From assembly GCA_963806955.1 (NCBI GenBank), contig CAWDZG010000002.1:868001-932000 (forward strand): a stretch of DNA of 64,000 nt. Direction: 5' to 3'. Position numbers and translations under genes: made by a program. The notes under the pieces are model-generated. The model saw only the letters and a program-made list of their open reading frames with translations. It searched no databases and had not been told where the DNA came from. This DNA comes from Gaiellasilicea sp963806955. Lineage in GTDB: Bacteria > Actinomycetota > Thermoleophilia > Gaiellales > Gaiellaceae. Shown piece after piece: positions 59,040 to 64,000 of this stretch (position 1 is the stretch's first letter; every line of letters starts with the position of its first letter).

Positions 59040-59388
59040 ACCTCCGGTGCAGCATCAGCGCGTTCCCGTCGGGATCGCGAAAGTGAGCCATGTGGCAGAC
59101 GCCGGTGTCCATGGTGTCGCCGTCGAACGAGACGCCCTTCGCCTCGAGCTCCGAGCGGGCCGCGGCTACGTCCGCCACGCGCAGGGAGAGCCCCGCCGGG
59201 GTGGGCGCGAACGGCTGGCCGGCGCTCGAGGGATCGAAGATGTCGAGCGTCACCTGGCCGCAGCGGAACTCCATGTCCGAGTCGCCCTCGGTCTCGATCG
59301 GGAGACCAAGCGTCTCGGCGTAGAACGCACGCGCTCGCTGGAGGTCCTGTGTCAGAAACGACACGAAGTCGACATGCTCGACCTGCAT
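59017..59388 (-). CDS. Glyoxalase/VOC-family protein, copy 2 in the suf operon
   Basis: 123 residues, a single VOC-fold unit: QVEHVDFVSFLTQDLQRARAFYAETLGLPI, LSLRVADVAAARSELEAKGVSF, MDTGVCHMAHFRDPDGNALMLHRRYAP with the metal-type H and E-like positions. It is about half identical by eye to the gene just upstream, so the pair is a tandem duplication. Substrate unknown. It overlaps sufD and lies two bases after the first copy. Confidence 0.9.
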   Translation of the reverse strand: MQVEHVDFVSFLTQDLQRARAFYAETLGLPIETEGDSDMEFRCGQVTLDIFDPSSAGQPFAPTPAGLSLRVADVAAARSELEAKGVSFDGDTMDTGVCHMAHFRDPDGNALMLHRRYAPRDQD

Positions 59389-59390
59389 GG

Positions 59391-59780
59391 CTACTGGGTG
59401 GTGCCGTCGGCGCGCGGCGCGTAGCGGTGGTGGAGCATGAGCGCGTTCCCGTCGGGATCGGCGAAGAAGGCCATGTGGCAGACGCCCGTGTCCATGATCT
59501 CGCCCGCGAACGCGACCCCCGCCTGCTCGAGCTCGGCACGCGCCGCGGCCACGTCTGCGACGCGCAGCGCGATCTGCGCGGAGTGCGGCGCCGTGAACGT
59601 CTGGCCGACGTTCGTCGGGTCGATCAGGTAGAGGCTGACGTTCTCGCCGAGCTGGTACTCGGGCCAGGCATCGTCGCCGCTCACGAGCGGCAGGCCGAGC
59701 GTCTCCCCGTAGAACTGCTTCGCCCGGGCAACGTCCGTCACGGGCACGGACACGAAGTCCGTCCGCTCGACGGTGATCAC
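59391..59780 (-). CDS. Glyoxalase/VOC-family protein, copy 1 in the suf operon
   Basis: 129 residues from GTG at 59780, overlapping the sufB stop (GTGA). VERTDFVSVPVTDVARAKQFYGETLGLPL, IALRVADVAAARAELEQAGVAF and MDTGVCHMAFFADPDGNALMLHHRYAP align throughout with the next gene. Small VOC proteins bind metals and may act on aldehydes or bind ligands. Its position between sufB and sufD is unusual. Confidence 0.9.
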   Translation of the reverse strand: MITVERTDFVSVPVTDVARAKQFYGETLGLPLVSGDDAWPEYQLGENVSLYLIDPTNVGQTFTAPHSAQIALRVADVAAARAELEQAGVAFAGEIMDTGVCHMAFFADPDGNALMLHHRYAPRADGTTQ

Positions 59781-61198
59781 CCGACCGACCCCTCCATCTG
59801 CAGCTGGATCAGCCGGTTCAGCTCGACGGCGTACTCGAGCGGGAGCTCCTTCGTGATCGGCTCGACGAAGCCGGAGACGATCATCGCGCTCGCCTCCGCC
59901 TCGGTGAGGCCGCGGCTCATCAGGTAGAAGAGCTGCTCCTCGCCGATCTTGGAGACGGTCGCCTCGTGGCCGAGGTCGACGTCGTTCTCGTCGACGCGGA
60001 TGTACGGATAGGTGTCCGAGCGCGACTCCTCGTCGAGGATCAGCGCGTCGCAGACGACCTTGGACTTGGCGCCGACCGCGCCCTTCGCCACCTCGAGCAG
60101 GCCGCGGTAGCCGGCGCGGCCGCCGTTCTTCGAGATCGACTTGGACGTGATCACGGACGTCGTCTTCGGCGCGACGTGGACGACCTTGCCGCCCGCGTCC
60201 TGGTGCTGGCCCTTGCCGGCGAACGCGATCGAGAGCACCTCGCCGTGGGCACGGGGGCCCATCAGCCAGATCGCGGGGTACTTCATCGTCAGCTTCGAGC
60301 CGAGGTTGCCGTCGACCCACTCCATCGTCGCGTCCTCGTAGGCGACGGCGCGCTTCGTGACGAGGTTGAAGACGTTGTTCGACCAGTTCTGGATCGTCGT
60401 GTAGCGGCAGCGGCCGCGCGGCTTGACCACGATCTCGACGACGGCGCTGTGCAGCGAGTCGGACGAGTAGATCGGCGCGGTGCAGCCCTCGACGTAGTGC
60501 ACGTAGGCGTCCTCGTCGACGATGATCAGCGTGCGCTCGAACTGGCCCATGTTCTCCGCGTTGATGCGGAAGTAGGCCTGCAGCGGCAGCTCGATCTTGA
60601 CGCCCGGCGGCACGTAGATGAACGAGCCGCCCGACCAGACGGCCGAGTTGAGCGCGGCGAACTTGTTGTCGTTCTGCGGGATGATCGTGCCGAAGTACTG
60701 CTTGACGATGTCCTCGTGCTCGCGCAGGCCCGAGTCCATGTCGAGGAAGAGCACGCCCTGCGCCTCGAGGTCGGCCTGAAGCTTGTGGTAGACGACCTCC
60801 GACTCGTACTGCGCCCCGACGCCGGCGAGGTACTTCTTCTCCGCCTCCGGGATGCCGAGCTTGTCCCAGGTGTCGAGGATGTCGGCCGGCAGGTCCTCCC
60901 ACTTCGAGGCCTGCTTCTCGGTCGGCTTGATGTAGTAGTAGATGTTGTCGAAGTCGATCTCACCGACGTTGCCGCCCCAGGTCGGCAGCGGGCGGGCGAG
61001 GAAGTAGTCCAGGCTCTTGTGCCGGAACTTCCGCATCCAGTCGGGCTCGTTCTTGTGCTCGGCGATCGCCTCGACGAGCTCGTGCGAGAGGCCGCGGCCG
61101 GACTTGAAGAAGTAGTTCTCCGCCTCATCCGAGTTGGAGAAGCCGTACTGGTACTCGGAGCGAATCCCCTTGACGACGTCGGTCTCGGACGTGCTCAT
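59777..61198 (-). CDS. sufB: Fe-S assembly protein SufB
   Basis: 473 residues, the scaffold subunit that assembles the cluster. RSEYQYGFSNSDEAENYFFKSGRGLS near the start, KPLPTW-like RPLPTWGGNVGEIDFDNIYYYIKP, VWSGGSFIYVPPGVKIELPLQAYFRIN, EGCTAPIYSSDSLHSAVVEI with the conserved cysteine, NWSNNVFNLVTKRAV, and EATVSKIGEEQLFYLMSRGLTEAEASAMIVSGFVEP. It overlaps sufC (ATGA) and the first glyoxalase gene (GTGA). Confidence 0.97.
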   Translation of the reverse strand: MSTSETDVVKGIRSEYQYGFSNSDEAENYFFKSGRGLSHELVEAIAEHKNEPDWMRKFRHKSLDYFLARPLPTWGGNVGEIDFDNIYYYIKPTEKQASKWEDLPADILDTWDKLGIPEAEKKYLAGVGAQYESEVVYHKLQADLEAQGVLFLDMDSGLREHEDIVKQYFGTIIPQNDNKFAALNSAVWSGGSFIYVPPGVKIELPLQAYFRINAENMGQFERTLIIVDEDAYVHYVEGCTAPIYSSDSLHSAVVEIVVKPRGRCRYTTIQNWSNNVFNLVTKRAVAYEDATMEWVDGNLGSKLTMKYPAIWLMGPRAHGEVLSIAFAGKGQHQDAGGKVVHVAPKTTSVITSKSISKNGGRAGYRGLLEVAKGAVGAKSKVVCDALILDEESRSDTYPYIRVDENDVDLGHEATVSKIGEEQLFYLMSRGLTEAEASAMIVSGFVEPITKELPLEYAVELNRLIQLQMEGSVG

Positions 61199-61974
61199 GC
61201 TGCGACCCCCTCTTCCTTCGGGATAAAGGCATCGTAGCCCTCGGCCTCGAGCTGGTGTGCGAGCTCCTGGCCGCCGCTCGCGACGATCTTGCCGCCGACG
61301 AAGACGTGCACGTGGTCCGGCGTGACGTAGTTGAGGATGCGCTGGTAGTGCGTGATCACGAGCGCGCCCATCTCGGCGCTGACGAGCTCGTTGACGCCGT
61401 TGGCGACGATCCGCAGCGCATCGATGTCGAGGCCGGAGTCGGTCTCGTCGAGGATCGCGATCTTCGGCTGCAGGAGTGCCATCTGCAGGATCTCGACGCG
61501 CTTCTTCTCGCCGCCGGAGAACCCGTCGTTGAGATAGCGCGAGGCGAGCTCGCGCGGCACCTTCAGCCGCTCCATCGCGGCGAGGATCAGCGTGCGGAAC
61601 TCCTTCACCGGGATCGGGTCGTCGGTGCCGCCGGCCTTCGCCTTCCGGATCGCGTTGATCGCGCTCCGGAGGAAGTTGGTGACGGTCACGCCCGGGATCG
61701 CGTGCGGGTACTGGAAGGCGAGGAAGAGACCCTTCTGCGCGCGCTCGTCGGCGCCGGCGCCGACGATGTCCTCGCCGTCGAGCAGGATCTGGCCCTGCGT
61801 GATCTCGTATGCCGGGTGCCCCATCAGGGCGTAGGCGAGCGTCGACTTGCCGGAGCCGTTCGGGCCCATGATCGCGTGCTTCTCGTTCAGGTCGACGGCG
61901 AGGTCGACACCCTTGACGATCTCGGTTCCGTCCTCGAGCGCGACGTGCAGGTTCTTGATCTCCAGAAAGGCCAA
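61195..61974 (-). CDS. sufC: Fe-S assembly ATPase SufC
   Basis: 259 residues from a TTG start with AGAGGGA upstream. LEIKNLHVALEDGTEIVKGVDL, Walker A IMGPNGSGKSTLAYALMGHP, Q-loop LAFQYPHAIPGVTV, signature NDGFSGGEKKRVEILQMALL, Walker B IAILDETDSGLDIDAL and the SufC-specific VITHYQRILNYV. It powers the SufBD scaffold in the cytosol. First gene of its operon, with a ~50-base leader and a promoter carrying CTACCATGG. Confidence 0.97.
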   Translation of the reverse strand: MAFLEIKNLHVALEDGTEIVKGVDLAVDLNEKHAIMGPNGSGKSTLAYALMGHPAYEITQGQILLDGEDIVGAGADERAQKGLFLAFQYPHAIPGVTVTNFLRSAINAIRKAKAGGTDDPIPVKEFRTLILAAMERLKVPRELASRYLNDGFSGGEKKRVEILQMALLQPKIAILDETDSGLDIDALRIVANGVNELVSAEMGALVITHYQRILNYVTPDHVHVFVGGKIVASGGQELAHQLEAEGYDAFIPKEEGVAA

Positions 61975-62031
61975 GCTTGTGATCCCTCTTTCCCAGGTTT
62001 TGTGCGGTTTTCAGCGCAGGTTCGTGCGCCC

Positions 62032-62037
62032 ATGGTA
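62032..62037 (-). promoter_or_regulatory. Candidate -10 box of the sufC operon
   Basis: TACCAT inside CTACCATGG, the same nine bases found at the sufS promoter. Transcription would start near 62025, about 50 bases before the TTG start of sufC. The 165-base divergent gap to tatA shows nothing else clear. Confidence 0.5.
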
Positions 62038-62127
62038 GCCGATCGCACGGGCGCCCCGGCGCGGCGCGCGCGGGCCTCGGCGGCGCTCCACGCGTCATCC
62101 CCGGACGATCCGCCGAACAAACGATGG

Positions 62128-62133
62128 TACTCT
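62128..62133 (+). promoter_or_regulatory. -10 box of tatA
   Basis: TACTCT, GGCGCC, GTG at 62140: leaderless spacing of six bases. Confidence 0.55.
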
Positions 62134-62139
62134 GGCGCC

Positions 62140-62397
62140 GTGCCCTTCGGAATCGGTATCTGGGAGATCCTGATCCTGCTGCTCGTCGTGCTGCTCGTCT
62201 TCGGGCCGAAGCGCCTGCCCGAGATGGGGCGCTCGCTCGGCAAGGGCATGCGGGAGTTCAAGGACTCGATCTCCGGCAACGACGGCAACGACGGGACCGA
62301 CGACGAACCCGTCCAGCACCGGCTCGCCCAGGAGCTCCCGCCGGCCGAGGATCATCCGGTTGCGCAGGCCGAGCGCGAGCGCGACTCCGTCTCCTAG
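62140..62397 (+). CDS. tatA: Sec-independent translocase protein TatA
   Basis: 85 residues. One N-terminal membrane helix (IWEILILLLVVLLVFG) is followed by the hinge and amphipathic helix FGPKRLPEMGRSLGKGMREFKDSI, the TatA hallmark, then an acidic, disordered tail. It forms the pore part of the twin-arginine export system. GTG at 62140 is supported by the leaderless promoter and by the expected short N-terminus. tatC follows 12 bases later. Confidence 0.95.
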   Translation: MPFGIGIWEILILLLVVLLVFGPKRLPEMGRSLGKGMREFKDSISGNDGNDGTDDEPVQHRLAQELPPAEDHPVAQAERERDSVS

Positions 62398-62409
62398 ACC
62401 GACCGTCAC

Positions 62410-63183
62410 ATGGCCTTGAAGCGTCTGCCGCGGCGCCTGCAGCACGGCGAGGAGGCGACGCTCGTCGAGCACCTCGGGGAGCTGCGCGCCCGGCTCGTGA
62501 TCAGCCTGCTCACGCTCGCGCCGGCCTTTGCGGTCGCGTTCGCGTTCCAGGCCGACATCATCGAGTGGCTCACCCGGCCGCTGCCGGACGACAAGGAGAT
62601 CATCACGCTCGGCGTCGTCGAGCCGTTCACGACGGCGGTCAAGGTCAGCCTCGGCGTCGCCGTCGCGGTGACGCTGCCGATCCTGCTCTACCAGCTCTGG
62701 GCGTTCCTCGCGCCCGCGATCGAGGCGGGGATCCAGCGCACCGTCGCCGTGTTCGCGACGCTCGCGACGATTCTCTTCGGCGGCGGCGTGGCCTTCTCGT
62801 ACTTCGTCGTGATGCCGCGGGCGCTCGACTTCCTCACGAACTTCAACGACGACGTCTTCCAGGTGCAGATCCGGGCGAGCTACTACTTCTCGTTCGTGAT
62901 CGTGACGCTGCTCGCGACCGGGATCGCGTTCCAGATGCCGATCTTCATCCTGGCGCTCGTGCGCATCCGGGTGCTCACGGCGGCGCGCCTGCGCAAGAAC
63001 CGCCGCCTCGGGATCGTGTTCATGGTCGTGTTCGCCGTCCTGCTGCCGACCGTCGATCCCGTCTCGCTCGTGCTCGAGACGGTGCCGCTGCTGCTCCTCT
63101 TCGAGCTTTCGATCTGGCTCGCCGGCTTCATGGAGAAACGCTGGAACATCGTCGACGAGCCGTCGCGTTGGGCCGTGGAGTGA
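62410..63183 (+). CDS. tatC: Sec-independent translocase protein TatC
   Basis: 257 residues with six helices. The conserved N-terminal HLGELRARLVISL is near residue 21, EPFTTAVKVSLGVAVAVTLPILLYQLWAFLAPAI follows, then YFVVMPRALDFLTNFN and the C-terminal helices FQMPIFILALVRIRVL and PVSLVLETVPLLLLFELSIWL. It recognises twin-arginine signal peptides. It overlaps the amidohydrolase by GTGA. No tatB is seen; many Gram-positive-type systems lack it. Confidence 0.96.
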   Translation: MALKRLPRRLQHGEEATLVEHLGELRARLVISLLTLAPAFAVAFAFQADIIEWLTRPLPDDKEIITLGVVEPFTTAVKVSLGVAVAVTLPILLYQLWAFLAPAIEAGIQRTVAVFATLATILFGGGVAFSYFVVMPRALDFLTNFNDDVFQVQIRASYYFSFVIVTLLATGIAFQMPIFILALVRIRVLTAARLRKNRRLGIVFMVVFAVLLPTVDPVSLVLETVPLLLLFELSIWLAGFMEKRWNIVDEPSRWAVE

Positions 63184-64000
63184 GGGTCGTCTCCGCCGAC
63201 TGGGTGCTCCCGGTCGAAGGGGAGCCGATCGAAGGCGGAGCGGTGGCGATCGAGGACGGCCGCATCGCTGCCGTCGGCACCGCCGCGGAGCTCGGGGAGG
63301 GTGAGCGCTTCGCCGAGGCGGCGATCATCCCGGGCTTCGTCAACGCGCACACCCATCTCGAGTACGCCGTGTACGCCGGCTTCGGGGACGGGTTCTCGTT
63401 CGGCCCGTGGATCTCGCTCCACGTCGAGCGCAAGCGCCGGCTCGGGCGCGACGACATGGAGGCGATCGCACGGCTCGGCGCCGCGGAGTGTCTCGGGTCG
63501 GGCGTGACGACCGTCGGCGACCTCGCCTTCTCCGGCGCGAGCGCGCACGCCTGCGCCGAGCTCGGCCTGCGCGCGATCGTCTACCTCGAGGTCTTCGGAC
63601 GCGAGGCCGACGATGCGATGCGCCAGTTCGAGGAGAAGCGGGCGTACGTCGCAAGGTCGCTCTCCGAGCGCGTGGCCCTGGGCGTCTCCCCGCACGCTCC
63701 GTACACCTGCTCGACCGAGGTCTACGCCGCCTGCATGGCGCTCGGGCTTCCGGTGGCGACGCACCTGAACGAGAGCGCCGACGAGCTCGACTGGCTTCTC
63801 CGCGGCGAGGGGCCCTGGCAGCCACTCGCGGACATGCTCGTCCCGCCGTACGGCGAGAGCGGGATCCGTCGTCTGGCGGGCGCGGGCCTGCTCGACGAGC
63901 GTGTCGTCGCGGCCCACTGCGTGAAGGTGGACGACGACGAGATCGAGCTGCTGGCACGGCACGGGGTCGCCGTCGCTCATTGCCCCCGGTCGAATGCGCT
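63180..64000 (+). CDS. Amidohydrolase-family deaminase (cut by window edge)
   Basis: 273 residues are visible. VRVVSADWVLPVEGEPIEGG at the start, IIPGFVNAHTHLEYAVYAG with the metal-binding HTH, SGVTTVGDLAFSGASAH, VSPHAPYTCSTE, VATHLNESADELDW and VAAHCVKVDDDEIELLARHGVAVAHCPRSNA. This layout matches the TrzN/SsnA/MtaD group and the aminodeoxyfutalosine deaminase of the futalosine menaquinone route. I cannot choose between these without the C-terminus. It overlaps tatC by GTGA, probably only by operon packing. Confidence 0.88.
   Translation, partial: MRVVSADWVLPVEGEPIEGGAVAIEDGRIAAVGTAAELGEGERFAEAAIIPGFVNAHTHLEYAVYAGFGDGFSFGPWISLHVERKRRLGRDDMEAIARLGAAECLGSGVTTVGDLAFSGASAHACAELGLRAIVYLEVFGREADDAMRQFEEKRAYVARSLSERVALGVSPHAPYTCSTEVYAACMALGLPVATHLNESADELDWLLRGEGPWQPLADMLVPPYGESGIRRLAGAGLLDERVVAAHCVKVDDDEIELLARHGVAVAHCPRSNA

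Overview
The window reads as a chromosomal segment of a very GC-rich, Gram-positive-type actinobacterium. The gene set (FHA/FHA/PP2C/RodA/PBP/PASTA-kinase operon, ANTAR regulator, Suf system with an embedded Rieske ferredoxin, many GTG/TTG starts and apparently leaderless promoters) suggests a deep-branching actinobacterial class such as Thermoleophilia. That placement is inferred from gene content and base composition, not tested. No rRNA, tRNA, CRISPR array, prophage or intact insertion sequence was seen.

Layout. 1-7.0 kb (minus): a central-carbon operon in the order tkt-rpiB-tal-pgi-gnd-zwf; zwf runs off the left edge. 7.0-10.4 kb (plus): an ABC-F protein, an ECF sigma factor and its membrane partner. 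10.5-18.9 kb: a nitrogen-control block, with a histidine kinase/ANTAR pair, glnA and glnK-amtB. Both glnA and glnK-amtB have leaders ending in a hairpin plus T-run. An ABC-2 exporter with a methyltransferase lies between them. 19-22.1 kb (minus): argG-argH, with a paired ArgR-like operator, and a SIMPL protein. 22.2-25.5 kb: rhodanese, DUF2199, HNH, DUF4446 and CARDB proteins. 25.6-36.7 kb: a kinase, then fhaA-fhaB-pstP-rodA-pbpA-pknB-ddl, then a third kinase facing the other way; this is the cell-wall growth and division regulon. 36.7-42 kb: gabT, pdxH, a CBS protein, a DUF4015 glycoside hydrolase, dcd and an NAD-epimerase. 42.2-44.2 kb (minus): sufS-sufU-Rieske. 44.2-57.9 kb: mixed housekeeping and exported proteins (LON-like, methyltransferase, YihY, MaoC, EttA, two lipoproteins, an M6 protease, an FAD oxidase, DUF480, a CbbX-like AAA, a small membrane protein, a heme peroxidase and an MBL hydrolase). 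57.9-62.0 kb (minus): sufC-sufB-two glyoxalases-sufD. 62.1-64 kb (plus): tatA, tatC and an amidohydrolase cut by the right edge.

Three features are unusual. A palindromic element built around GTAACAGTCTGTTAC occurs as an ~80-bp-spaced pair at two loci; in one it lies in frame inside ddl, and in the other it supplies the stop codon of the ANTAR regulator. Single-base insertions interrupt gnd, pgi (three), tal, rpiB, glnA, the ABC ATPase and one kinase, although the flanking protein remains well conserved; read or assembly error is the simplest explanation. About a dozen genes have a TANNNT box ending 6-7 bases before the start codon, pointing to widespread leaderless transcription.
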